Below, piece after piece: positions 24,867 to 38,255 of a stretch of 64,000 nt of DNA. Source of the stretch: Malania oleifera (lineage: Eukaryota > Streptophyta > Magnoliopsida > Santalales > Ximeniaceae); contig NC_080422.1 of the NCBI RefSeq assembly GCF_029873635.1, forward strand, positions 6,417,764-6,481,763. Direction: 5' to 3'. The position numbers were made by a program, and so were the translations under genes. How positions within the stretch are numbered: the first letter of the stretch is position 1; each line of letters begins with the position of its first letter. The notes under the pieces were generated by a model. The model ran no database searches and was not told the origin of the DNA. It worked only from the letters and a program-made list of their open reading frames with translations.

Positions 24867-25234
24867 AATTCATTCATTAATTCTTGTAAAAACTTGTAAT
24901 TACATTTTAGCATACATAATATTAAAAGAGAATTACTAAAAAAATCATAAATTATTCAAAATTAAAATACAAATTATTCGAAATTCAAATTTAAATACAA
25001 AAATTCATCTTGTTTAGATAACAAAAGATACAGAAAAAGTCAAAAGTTGCATCCGAATGTAGTGCTTGACATCATCCTAATGTTGTGACAGCCGCAAACC
25101 CTACGAAGTAATAATTATACAAAAAATTAGTATACGGCTTTTGAACATATATATACGTACTATAAGTAAAAATGATTTGATAGCAAAATGGTCAGATATT
25201 TGGAGATAGAAATGATGCAATTTTAAATAACTAA
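24823..25234. other. (TA)n run and AT-rich CACTA interior
   Basis: A TA run occupies about 24825-24863. The rest is AT-rich without a recognisable domain. On the minus strand, 25030-25110 looks more like diverged coding or 3' UTR sequence than the surroundings, but nothing can be identified. Confidence 0.5.
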
Positions 25235-27011
25235 TTTTGATCAGTCGGAATTGACCCCACAAGGTTTGGACCTCGTATGCCCGAGTTGGACACTTGAGTG
25301 CTAAAATCCACTAACTTTGCTAAGTTTGTTGTATTTTTACTTTGCTTCTAAGTGCGCAAAAAGCTCTCGGGAAAGAGTTTTTGGGCACCTTCGGCTCCCG
25401 ACATGTCTAAATCTAACAAATGTGTTGCGACTAACCCCACTCAGTTCGGATCTTGTATGCCTATATTGGACACCTGAGTGCTTAAAATCAATTAAGTTTA
25501 CTAAGTTCACCTTTAAGTGCATAATTTTCAGTGGGAAGGGGGGGATTTTTTAGGCACCGTCAGCTCCGACACGTTCAGCTCAATGCGACGGACGTGTCGG
25601 GACTGACCCCACTTGGTTTGGACCTCGTATGCTGGAGTTAGACACCTAAGTGATAAGATTGTCACTAAGTTTTCTAAATTTTTTTGTATTCTTTCTTTAC
25701 TTCTAAGTACGCAAAAAGCTCCTGGGGAGGAGTTTTTAGGCACTATTAGCTCCAACACATACAGCTCAATGTGACGGACGTGTCGAGATTGACCCCACTT
25801 GGTTTGAACCTCGTATGCCTGAGTTGGACACCTGAGTGCTAAAACCCACTAAGTTTGCAAAGTTTGTTTGTATTCTTACTTTGCTTTTAAGTGCGCAAAA
25901 AGCTCTCGAAAAGGAATTTTTAGACAATGTCAGCTTTGGCACGTCCAACTCAATGTGACATATGTGTCGGGACTGATCCCACTTGGTTTAGACCTCGTAT
26001 GCTTGAGTTGGACACCTGAGTGCTAAAATCTACTAAGTTTGTAAAGTTTGTTTGTATTCTTACTTTACTTCTAAGTGCGCAAAAAGCTCCTAGGGGGGAG
26101 TTTTTGGGCACCGTCAACACCGACACATCTAGCTTAATGTGATGGACGTGTCAGAATTGACCCAACTTGGTTTGGACCTTGTATGCTGGAGTTAAACACC
26201 TGAGTGCTAAAATCCACTAAGTTTGCTAAGTTTGTTTTTATTCTTACTGTGCTTCTAAGTGCGCGAAAAGCTCCCGAGGAGGAGTTTTTTGGCACCGTTA
26301 GCTCCAACACGTCTAGCTTAATGTGACAGATGTGTCGGAGGATTGACCCCACTCAATTTGGACCTTGTATGCCATAATTGGACACTTGATTACTTAAAAT
26401 CGACTAAGTTTACTAAGTTCGCCTCTAAGTGTATAATTTTCAATGGGGTGGAGTTTTTAGGCAACGTCAGCTCCTGCACTTCCAACTCAATGTGACGGAC
26501 GTGTCGGGATTGACCCCACTTAGTTTGGACCTATTATGCCTGAGTTGGACACCTAAGTGCTAAAACACGTACTAAGTTTGCTGAGTTTGTTTGTATTTTT
26601 ACTTTACTTCCAAGTGCATAAAAAGCTCTCGAGGAGGAGTTTTTGGCACCATCAGCTCTAGAATGTCTAGCTCAATGTGATGTCGGGCTGACCCCACTTG
26701 TTTTGGACCTTGTATGCTCAATTTGGACACCTGATTTCTAAAATTCACTAAGTTTGTTAAGTTTGTTTGTATTTTTACTTTGCTTCTAAGTGTGCAAAAG
26801 GCTCTCGGGGAGGAGTTTTTGGGCACCGTCAGCTCTAGCATGTCCAGATCAATGTGACAGATGTGTGGAAACTAATCCCACTCAGTTTGGACCTCTTATG
26901 CCTGAATTGGACATCTGAGTGCTTGAAATCAACTAAGTTTACTAAGTTCGCCTCTAAGCACATAATTTTCAATGGGAGAGGAGTTTTTGGGCATCATTAG
27001 CTCCCACACTT
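25235..27011. repeat. Tandem satellite, ~183-bp units, about ten copies
   Basis: The anchor word 'gaccccac' and its variants occur at about 25253, 25434, 25603, 25790, 25974, 26157, 26344, 26509, 26691 and 26873. The spacing is 181-187 bp, except for shorter steps of about 165-169 bp. Each unit carries 'gacctcgtatgcctgagttg', 'gacacctgagtgctaaaat' and 'ggagtttttgggcaccgtc'. Units 2, 7 and 10 are a shorter variant that has 'gttcgcctctaagtgcataa' in place of the 'gtttgtattcttactttgct' segment. Confidence 0.88.
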
Positions 27012-27039
27012 CAAAAATAATTAAAAAATTTCATCAAAT

Positions 27040-27041
<2 letters not shown>

Positions 27042-27073
<32 letters not shown>

Positions 27074-27101
27074 TTCACACACACACACACATTGTCACAT
27101 G

Positions 27102-27132
<31 letters not shown>

Positions 27133-27156
27133 AGTCACACTTACACACGCACATTG

Positions 27157-27199
<43 letters not shown>

Positions 27200-27297
27200 C
27201 ACACAACTGTACACATGCACGCACACACATATAGTACTTTGCAGAAGAAGAAGAAGAAGAAGAAGAAGATGAATAAGAGGAAGAAGAAGTCTTACTT
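27042..27297. repeat. Compound microsatellites (AC)n, (CT)n, (GAA)n
   Basis: Three AC tracts between about 27042 and 27133, a CT tract at about 27160-27196, and GAA/AAG repeats at about 27243-27295. Long open frames across them on both strands are compositional artefacts. Confidence 0.95.
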
Positions 27298-27559
27298 GGG
27301 AGCGGCATAGGCGGCGGTAGCAAAAAGGAAAGACAATGGGAACGAGCAGCGATGACGCGGTGGGAGGATGTCGCTAAGTGCAGGGAGGATGAGCAAGCAG
27401 CAGGAGGGAGGAGGATAGAGGAGCAAGCCAGGAGGAGGAGGGAGGAGTAGGCCGGGAGGAGCAGGGAGGAGATGGCAGGAGCACGACGCGTGTGAGAGGA
27501 AGGAAGGAATTTGGGGAAAGTGTGGATAAATACGCGGGGGTTAAAGGATTTAGGGTTTA
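27298..27559 (-). other. GC- and purine-rich block, possible minus-strand leader inside CACTA
   Basis: Sharply more G-rich than its surroundings ('aggaggagggaggag'). Read on the minus strand it resembles a pyrimidine-rich plant 5' leader. Near 27310-27290 an ATG is followed by a few codons and a GTAAGA that could be a splice donor. No protein is identified. Confidence 0.3.
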
Positions 27560-27725
27560 GAGTATTAGTGACGTTTTTGAAACCGTCACTAATAGTTAAA
27601 TAAATTATTTATATATTTTTTAATAAATAAAATACTATTAGTGACGGTTTATAAAAATCGTCACTAATAATGGACTAATATGAGACTATTTGTGACGATT
27701 TTTGAGAACCGTAACTAATATTTTG
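27560..27725. repeat. Internal cluster of CACTA subterminal-type repeats
   Basis: Inverted pairs of ATTAGTGACGGTTT separated by AT-rich loops, well inside the element. They match the terminal arrays at 24293-24822 and 44361-44876 in sequence. Confidence 0.8.
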
Positions 27726-28218
27726 TCATTTAAAATCGAACATAAAAATTTTGTACCAATGAGCAGTCTTACAAATAAATACTACCACAATGCAGCCTTG
27801 ACAATAACTACATCACCCAAGTCCCACCTGTTTAAAAGCGAAAAAATTCAATTAGCAAAATTGCAAACATAAGAAATGTCAAACAAGCATGCAGCAAATG
27901 GTAAAACACCATCAAACTTCTAAATAGATATCAACAAACATGCCACATGTAAATTTACCTATAAAATATTATTCTGTGAGGTTTGTGCTGAGTTGATCTC
28001 CTAAATGCTATCAATAATTCTCTTGGAAAAAAATTGAAGTACAATTCATGAGGCAAAAAGGGGAAAGAACAATACTAAGCAATTGAATTGAAAATCCTTT
28101 TATACTCTTACTGAATCATACCACCATGAATGGCACCCATTTAGGGATCTTGTATTGACTTATAAAGGTCAAGAGGATAATTTCTTCTTGGTGAGACTGC
28201 GCAGAGATGAGTCCTCTA
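27726..28218. other. CACTA interior, no gene seen
   Basis: Unique-looking AT-rich sequence. Short frames have no recognisable domain. Confidence 0.45.
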
Positions 28219-30006
28219 TGTTAGCCTTGGTGCCTACATGATCTATATTGTCATGTTTTGATGATAACAACCCATTAGTAGTTCTAGGTAAACTAATCTT
28301 TGCATATTAAGTTATGGTAAGTACAAACACAAATGCAAAGATTAAGTAAATTCTTAAGAGGTTAGACATCATCAAAAAGGGAGAGATTGTTAGCCTTGGT
28401 GGCTACACAATCATGTTTAATATGTTTTGATGATACTAACCTATTTGTTGTTCCTAGTATATTCCATCTTTGCATATCATGTTTAGCACAGGGTCAAGTG
28501 ACAAATACATGGAGTATTGGATCAAAGGCAAAGATCGGACCGAGTAGACTTCAAATAGAAAAGATCAATTGAACACTCACTCGAAAAGGGCTCAAGCATC
28601 TAAGGAAGCTAATGTAGAATTATATGTAATGGGGACCGGTTGAGGTAGTATTTTTTGTAACTTTAGCAGTTTTGTTTCACGTGCGATTTCTAAGCAAGAG
28701 TTGAGCAAAATGCATACGCATACTAGGACACAAGAGTATATAGGATATCATTTAAATAGAAAATAATTTTTTTATTGTTTCATAATTAAGATTTTTCAAA
28801 GGCAAAATCATGACTTATATTAAAATATCATATACTCAACTTTGATTAAAATGGGACAAATGTTAAGTGGTTTTAGTATTGTGAACTTTAATATACTTGG
28901 TTTCGGTTGAGTCAAACTATTTTTATGTACCTAAATATTCAATTAAATCAAGTATATTTTCATAAGGACAAGTTTTAAATCATATTAGTGTTAGAATATT
29001 TTACAAACTTGGTCCTAGTTGGGTTTGAAACCTCAGTTATGCACCTACCAAATTTCCTGAACACCCATCGGTATTTGGGGCATAACTTTTGCCAGAAAAG
29101 TTCAAAAAAACGATCTTGGTATCTATGGAAAGCTAAGAAAAAAAAAACTACAACTTTCATGTCGATGACTTTTTCTGATTTGAGGTATTCGTTGATGATT
29201 CAGGGTAATTCATTGATGATTTGCAGGCACAATGCTAATAGTCGACGAATGGGGGCAAATAATCGACAAATTGGGTCAAATAGTCGACGATTGGCGTCGG
29301 GATTTAGTCCCCAATGACTATAAACAGCTAGTTTTCAATTTAAACATATAATATATCACCCCCAATGGCCATAAAATGGCTAGTAGCCCATTTTACCTAT
29401 AAATACAAGTCCATAGACTTGATTAAACATGGTTTTGGTGATTTTACAAGTTCTTAGTAAGAAATATCTTTGAATACAAAACCTAGGCACTTTGCATCTT
29501 TGTTTATCATCGCAAGTGCTCATTCTCTCTTTCTTTTTAGTCTTGTGTGATTCATTTCTTGAGAAAATAGTGTGAGGATTTTGATTGTATTTGATATCAG
29601 CTCATTTGTGGAGTATTCTTTTGTATACCCAACTTCTTGTAAAGGTTCTTTGTGAACCATTTGGTGAAGGTTCTTGGTGAACCGTCTTGCAAGGCTTCTT
29701 GGTGAACCTTGTGGCTTTTGGTGAACGGTAGGGATTTGTTCCGAGTTGTAAGGCTTCTCCTCCAGTGAAGGAGTTCCTTAGTGGATTGTAGAATCCTTAA
29801 GTTGGTCTCAAGGCATAGACATAGGCTTAGTGTCGAACCACGTTAAAATACCAATGTTAAGCTTTCTCTCCCTATACTCTTTATTTTATGTATTGTGCTT
29901 GATTTACATTTCATATATTGTGATATAATTGCTTGAATTTTGGTAAGAATTTTATTTTGTAGAGAAAGCCCAATATACGTCAAAGAGTCCATTCAGCCCA
30001 CTCTGA
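28219..30006 (+). mobile_element. Internally deleted copia-type element or LTR pair remnant
   Basis: The LTR start TGTTAGCCTTGGTG occurs twice, at 28219 and 28388. The second copy is preceded by a polypurine tract 'aaaagggagagat'. This fits a 5' LTR broken off after about 90 bp, a scrap of interior, and a 3' LTR. The 3' LTR has a TATA-like 'cctataaatacaag' (about 29396) and 'cttggtgaacc' repeats (about 29640-29720). A possible duplication CTCTA flanks it (28214-28218 and 30007-30011), but the right end reads GA instead of CA, so the boundary is tentative. Confidence 0.55.
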
Positions 30007-30094
30007 CTCTATATACTCCCGGGCTTACAAGTGATATCTGAGCATACCCCACTTTCACTCTGTACTTGGTAACCTCTTGACCTTTTTCCCTGTC

Positions 30095-30160
30095 AACAAA
30101 TGCATTATTAATGGTTCTAAAAATCATTACTAATATAAGATTATTAATGACGGTCTTTCT
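30095..30160. repeat. CACTA subterminal-type repeat next to the captured gene piece
   Basis: 'attattaatggttctaaaa' and its inverted partner 'ataagattattaatgacggt' closely resemble a unit at 44400-44460 near the right end, including the preceding 'cttgacctttt...tcaacaaa' phrase. The captured coding sequence on the minus strand runs straight into it. Confidence 0.7.
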
Positions 30161-30337
30161 CTTCAAGTATTCACTTAAGGACATGCTTTTCTCGTTATAT
30201 TTTATCTTTAACTCATCCAGATTCTCATTTGTGGTGTCAAGCACTTTGGCTAGGTTAGCCACAATGTTATTTTCATCCTATTTTGTTTCCTGGACAATAT
30301 CAGTAATTGTTGTTATCTGTCCACTGTTACGAAGTTA
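30161..30337 (-). pseudogene. XS-domain protein fragment (FDM/IDN2-like), part 2: start of coiled coil
   Basis: Minus-strand continuation of the fragment at 43763-44360, displaced by the nested copia solo LTR. Joining across the GTCTC duplication brings ..YNSKGLVGD next to a reading of LRNSGQITTITDIVQ, then after a stop DENNIVANLAKVL and ENLDELKIKYNEKSMSLS. This is the order seen in plant FDM/IDN2 proteins: end of the XS domain, a GDLKT-like segment, then the coiled coil. These proteins act with IDN2 in RNA-directed DNA methylation in the nucleus. Two in-frame stops are present (TAA just after GD, TAG before DENN). The fragment ends at a CACTA subterminal repeat, so the rest of the coiled coil and the XH domain are absent. 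Family identity rests on my reading of motifs; an alignment would settle it. Confidence 0.75.
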
Positions 30338-30844
30338 GTCTCTGTTGGAATCGGTGGGATCCCAAGAGGGAGGGTGAATTGGGTTTTAATGACTTTTTGG
30401 CTAATTTGAACATTTTGTTGATTCACGACATATCATATCCCATTCAATATTAAAATCGTGTATGTAAAATGATTAGACAATCAGTGCAGACATACATGCG
30501 TGTAGCATATTTCATTTAAATTAAATGTGTGCATACGAATAATTATAATACTAAATAAGTAAGCATACACATATGGAAACTAAAGTGTAGTAATTAAATG
30601 AGATAGAGAGAGAGTGACACACGGTATTTGCTATCGAGGTTCGGCCAAACCAGCCTACGTCCCCGCCTTGGGCATACCCCCCAAAGATTGTACTATCCCT
30701 ACTCACTTAAACGGCAAGAGCAGAAGTCGTTATAACCTTTCCTTATGGGGCAAAGTAAATCCCAGCTCAAATACCAGGCTGAGCCCAACTGGTCTCCCTT
30801 ATGAGGCAAAGACACCCTATTTCAATTATGGGCTGAACCCAACC

Positions 30845-33048
<2,204 letters not shown>

Positions 33049-33050
33049 GG

Positions 33051-33066
33051 TGGTATCAAAGCCTAG
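33051..33066 (+). other. Primer-binding site of gypsy C
   Basis: TGGTATCAAAGCCTAG, two bases after the 5' LTR. It resembles the initiator-Met tRNA 3' end complement and is the same as in gypsy B. Confidence 0.75.
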
Positions 33067-33452
33067 ATTGGTAGGTTCTGCAGACTAAGTCAAATGATCT
33101 TGCTAGAGTATAGGTTCAAGTAGGACAAGGATAGGAATGGGTAGAATAGGAAAGTTGAGTTTTGCTTCTTAAGTCTGGAGGTAGAAATCCCTTGATAGAC
33201 TTCTGTGTTTTTCTGGATCAGTCGATAGGTTCAAAAAACCACAGCAATCCATCAACAGTTTTGTTTCCAAGCGGAAGGGCAGGAACTTAAAAACTAGAAC
33301 GGAAATATGAAATTGGCAGAGTATGTCGTGAATTAGGGGAAAAGATTTAGGTTGGTATTTAAAATTTATTGAAAGTAAATATTTTAGTGTTATAATTGCA
33401 CTAGTCATGTTAGGATATTAGAATTCTAAATTCGTTTGGTTCTCTCTTCAGG
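33067..33452 (+). other. Gypsy C untranslated leader
   Basis: Non-coding stretch between primer site and gag, related by eye to 48000-48329 in gypsy B. Confidence 0.7.
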
Positions 33453-34429
33453 ATGGATCCCAAGGACAATAACGCTATTGCTGGAGGAAGTAGCAATGAG
33501 GGGGCTGCCCAAGATGGTGGCAGCGATTCTATAGTGGCACTTCAGGTGCCCAGTATTTTTTGGCCAAGGTTATGCGGAGTTCTCAGGGGCAGGATCGTCC
33601 CACCACTGAACTGGGAGGTTCTATTGACCAATTTACTAGCCTGAAGCCTCCTACCTTCATACGAAGTACCGACCCGATTCTTGCGGAGAACTGGATTTAG
33701 GAGATTGAAAAGATCTTGGTTGTACTGTGATGCACCGATGAGCAAAAGGTGCTATACACCACGTTTAAGCTTACTTGAGAGGGCAAGAGATGGTGAGAAG
33801 CAATAAAGTTGCTAGAGAAGTTGAAACTGGTACCGGTGGCGATGATGTGGAGCTGTTTCAGAGAGGTCTTCTTCGATCGGTATTTTCCAACCTTTATTAG
33901 GAAAACAAAGGTAGAGGAGTTCCTGAACCTGACTCAAGGATAGCTGACTGCTCAGCAGTACGCTGCCCGATTTGTGGAACTATCGCATTTCACTCCTTAC
34001 ATGGTACCTTATGAGTCCACGAAGGCTCGGAAGTTCAAGAGGGGTCTGAGGCCGGAAATTATAAAGTAGGCAGCTGTGTTCCAGGTGCAGGAGTTTGCTA
34101 CACTGGTGGATAAGGCCATTGTAGCAGAGATGAGTCTACAGGGTGATGTGGACGTTCAAAACCCGAAGAAGAGGCCGATGCCTTCTAGTTCACATACGGG
34201 GGCGAGGCAGGGTCCTTGGAGGAGGTATGGTAGTGACGGAGACCAGCGACGGGATACTGGTGGTAGTGCATTTCAAGGTGCCTCATCATGCCCTGTTTGC
34301 CCTACATGTGGCAAAAGGCATTCAGGAGAGTGCAGGTCAGGGTCAGGTGGTTGCTTTCGGTGCGGTAGGCCTGGGCATTTGGTGCGTGATTTCCGTGTGG
34401 CATGGATAAATGCTCCTCCACAAAAATAG
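33453..34429 (+). pseudogene. Gypsy C gag remnant
   Basis: Capsid-like protein that would package element RNA. It begins MDPKDNNA, equivalent to MDPRGSSA of gypsy B. A frame change near 33610 is followed by readable capsid sequence (AENWI.EIEKILVV, FDRYFPTFIRKTKVEEF, YAARFVELSHFTPYMVP). Stops include TAG at 33698-33700 and several TGA codons at Trp-like positions. The C-terminal part (34076-34429) is open and holds CPVCPTCGKRHSGEC and a zinc knuckle CFRCGRPGHLVRDF. The last zinc-binding Cys is replaced by Phe, whereas gypsy B keeps it. Non-functional. Confidence 0.85.
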
Positions 34430-34483
34430 TATTATGGAGGTAACCAAGCACCATGCGGAAACTATCAGAGGTGTACAACCTAG

Positions 34484-37400
34484 GTGCAGGTGTATTCCTT
34501 AACTCCTAGTGATGCTGAGAACGCCAGTGACGTGGTGACAGGTACAATTTCCATTTTGTCAAATAGTGTCATTATATTGTTTGATTCAGGTGCAACGCAT
34601 TCTTTCGTATCTCGAGGGCTCATCAAGTTCTGCGAGATAGAAACACAATTCTTAGGCGCTGAGTTAGAGGTGGTCACACCGACAAGGTCAGTGGTAGTGT
34701 GTAGTAAAGTGATCTGTGAATGCCTAGTGGAAATTTAGAGGAGAATGATACATGCTAATTTGATTATATTTGATATCCATGGTTTTGATATTATTTTGGG
34801 GATGGATTGGTTAGTTGCCAACTATGTGAGCATAGACTGCCATAGAAAGAAAGTAGTGTTTCGACCTCTTGGGAAGTAGGAGTTTATATTTTTTGGGTCA
34901 TGTGTGCACTCTGCACCACGGATTCTTTTAGCCATTCAGGCAAGGAGGCTACTCCTAGAGGGATGTTAGGGGTACCTAACATTTGTGAAAGAAGCACTAA
35001 GAGAAGAACTTAAACTAAAGGATTTTCCTGTGGTAAGGGAGTTCTTCGATGTTTTCTCAGAAGATTTACCGAAATTGCCTCCTGATTATGAGGTGGAGTT
35101 TGTCATTGAGTTGCTTCCATGGACATCATCTATTTCTGAGGCTCCATACAGAATGACTCTAGCTGAACTAAAAGAGTTAAAGGAGCAGTTGTAGGAACTT
35201 CTTGACAAGGATTTTATCAGGCCGAGCGTATCATCCTAGGGAGCTCCGGTGTTATTTGTAAAAAGATGGGTCAATGAGGATGTGCATCGATTACAGAGAG
35301 ATTAATAAAGTGACAGTAAAGAATAAATACATGTTACCTCGAATTGATGATTTATTTGACCAATTATAGGGCACACAAGTCTTCTCCAAGATCAATCTGT
35401 GATCCGGGTATCATCAAGTGGGAGTTAAATCAGAGGATGTACCAAGAAAGCCTTCCGTTATAGGTATGGCTACTACTAATTTCTAATTATGCCGTTCGAA
35501 TTGGCCAATGCTCCTGCAACATTCATGGACCTAATGAATAGGGTGTTCCACGAGTATTTAGATCAGTTCGTGGTTGTATTCATCGATGACATCCTGGTTT
35601 ATTCGAGGAGTCCTGAGGAGCATGCCATTCATTTGAGGTTAGTACTCCAAGTACTTAGAGAAAATAAGTTATTTGCGAAGTTCAGGAAATGCAAATTCTG
35701 GTTAAAGCAAGTGGCATTTATAGAACATGTAGTGTCCAGGAAAGGTGTTTCAGTGGACCCGAGAAAAATAGAAGCGGTAGTGGATTGGGCGAGATCAAAG
35801 AACGTGTATGAAGTTATAAGTTTCTTGGGTCCGGCAGGATATTACCGCCAATTCGTAGCAGGTTTTTCTAAACTATCAGATTCGCTAACACAGCTTATGA
35901 GGAAGAACATGAAGTTCGAGTGGACTGGTGAATGCGAGCAGAGTTTTCAAGAATAGAAACAGCGTCTAATTATTGCCCCAGTATTGACCATTCCATCAGG
36001 AGAGGGTGGATTTGTGATCTACAGTGATGCATCTAAGAAGGGACTCGAGTGTGTCTTAATGCAGCAGGGAAAGGTTTTCGCGTACGCTTCTCACTAACTC
36101 AAGGAGTACAGGAAGAATTATCCGACGCATGACATGGAATTGGCAGCAGTAGTCTGTGCATTGAAAATCTAGAAGCACTACCTGTACGGTGAAAAGTGTG
36201 AGATCTTTACTAACCATGAGTCTTAAGTACTTTTTCACTCAGAAGGAGCTAAACATGAGGTAGCGGAGATGACTTGAATTAATAAAAGACTATGATTGTA
36301 CCATTAGTTACCACCCAGGAAAAGCTAATGTGGTAGCCAATGCTTTGAGTCGAAAGTCAGTGAATGCATCAGTCTCAACAGTTGGAGTTCAGCATCAAAT
36401 CAAAAAAGACATAGAAAGGTTGGGTGTGGAATTAGTGGAAAGAAATCACCAGGCATTTATTGCTAGCCTGGTAGTGCAACCGACCTTATGGGAAAGGATT
36501 AGAACAACTCATATGAAAGATGCAGAGTTGGCAAAGATTGTAAGTGGAGTACAGGATGAGTTGGATACATATTTCAATGTCTCAGATGACGGGGTGTTGA
36601 GATTTCACACCAGGTTATGCGTATCAAATGATGTTGAGATTAAACGAACCATACTAAAATAGGCACATCGCTCTATATACACAGCACATCCAGGGAGCAC
36701 AAAGACGTAAAGAGATTTGCGAGAATCTTTCTGGTGGTCTAACATGAAAAAAGAGATTGCCCGTTTTTTTTAGCAGTTTCTGATCTGTCAACAGGTGAAG
36801 GATGAGCACCAAAAGCCAGCAGGACCGTTACAACCACTTCTCATTCCTAAGTGGAAGTGGGAGCATATTTCCATGGACTTTGTCACAGGATTGCCATCAG
36901 CACTTCATGGACAGAATGTTATCTGGGTAGTTGTTAACAAACTGACAAAAACTGCCCATTTCATCTCGATTAAAGTCAATTACTCTATGAATAGGCTAAC
37001 AGAGTTTTATATGCAGGAGATAGTCATATTGCACGTGGTGTTTGTGTCTATTGTTTCAGATAGAGGCCCACAGTTTACTTCCCGATTTTGGAAGAATCTA
37101 CAAGAAGCTTTGGGATCTCAACTCACTTTCAGTACTACTTTTCACCCGTAGATCGATGGTCAGTCAGAGAGGACCATTTAAATTCTAGAAGATATGCTGC
37201 GGGCATGTGTACTGGATTTCGGGGGTAGTTGGATTAAATATCTGTCGTTAGTTGAATTCGCATACAATAACAGTTATCATACCAGTATTGGGATAACGTC
37301 GTATAAGGAACTGTATGGTCGGAGGTACTGATCTTTGTTGTATTGGGATGAGATCGGTGAGAGGCAAATTTTGGGGTTGGAGATTGTGTAATAGACTTTT

Positions 37401-37925
37401 GAGAAAGTCCAGCTTATCAGGGAGAGAATTAAGACAGCACAGAGTTGGCAGAAGAGCTATGTGGATACACACCGGTGAGAGCTGAAGTTCGAAATAGGTG
37501 ATGCCATATTTTCTAGGATTGCTCCGATGAAAGGGGTAATGAGATTTGGGAAAAAGGGAAAGGTAAGTCCAAGATACATCGGACCATTCGAGTTTCTGGA
37601 GAGAGTTGGTCTAGGGGCATACAGAATAGCATTACCCTTAGCACTGCCTAGGATTCATAACGTGTTCCATGTGTCCATGCTGAGGAAGTACATTCCGGAT
37701 CTTTTGCATGTGATCAGTTATGAGTCTTTGGAGCTCGGGGACACTTTGGCATATGAGGAGATATCGGTTCAGATTCTAGACTATAAGGAATAGGAGCTGC
37801 ATACAAAAACAATTTCTCATGTAAAGGTACTTTGGCGTAATCATGCAGTGGAGGAAGCATCATGGGAATCAGAGATAGAAATATGTCAGAAGCATCCACA
37901 GTTATTTGGAGAGGCTCAGCGTTAA
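34484..37925 (+). pseudogene. Gypsy C pol remnant: protease, RT, RNase H, integrase, chromodomain
   Basis: Retrotransposon polyprotein, decayed. Protease: LFDSGATHSFVS (about 34577-34612) and GMDWLVANYVSIDCHRK (about 34801-34851). Reverse transcriptase from about 35150, with [11 protein letters not shown] (about 35579-35611) and a long open stretch 35489-35956. RNase H follows (about 36010-36370). Integrase has a zinc-finger region around 36660-36800, then catalytic positions in MDFVTG (about 36874), VSDRGPQFTS (about 37055) and ILEDML (about 37183). The tail VKVLWRNHAVEEASWE (about 37825-37872) is chromodomain-like. The final stop is at 37923-37925. In-frame stops include TAG at 36261-36263 and TGA at 36270-36272, where gypsy A and B show Gln or Trp codons. 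Small deletions occur in the RT fingers (about 35260). Non-functional. Confidence 0.9.
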
Positions 37926-38255
37926 ACTAGAAAGTAGAACGGTAGGTAAGTGTTGGTTTTGTATATTGGTTTCTTAAAGTAGGTTGTTTAGTTTTGTCAG
38001 TTGTTTATTATTATGGTTTATGGATGGTCTCTAGGAGAGTTTTGTATGGATATTGTAATCTTTCGAGACAGTATATGTAACCATGGTATTCCTCTGCCAT
38101 AAGTGTTGGTATTTAATAAATTTGGGACAGGGCTGCTATGTGGGTGGCCGCTGGGTCTTCCTAGAGTCGGATCAGCAGATCAGTGATAATTCAGGGGATG
38201 TAATGGAAATCAATTAGCAAATTTCGAGGATGAAATTTTATAAGGGGGGGGACAT
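37926..38255 (+). other. Gypsy C 3' untranslated region and polypurine tract
   Basis: Shares 'accatggtattcctctgcca' and 'atttcgaggatgaaatttta' with elements A and B. It ends in 'aaggggggggacat' just before the 3' LTR. Confidence 0.8.

Noticed and set aside
27034-27310. Open frames on both strands with Thr-His or Arg-Glu repeats
   Set aside because: Direct translations of AC and CT microsatellites, no other support.
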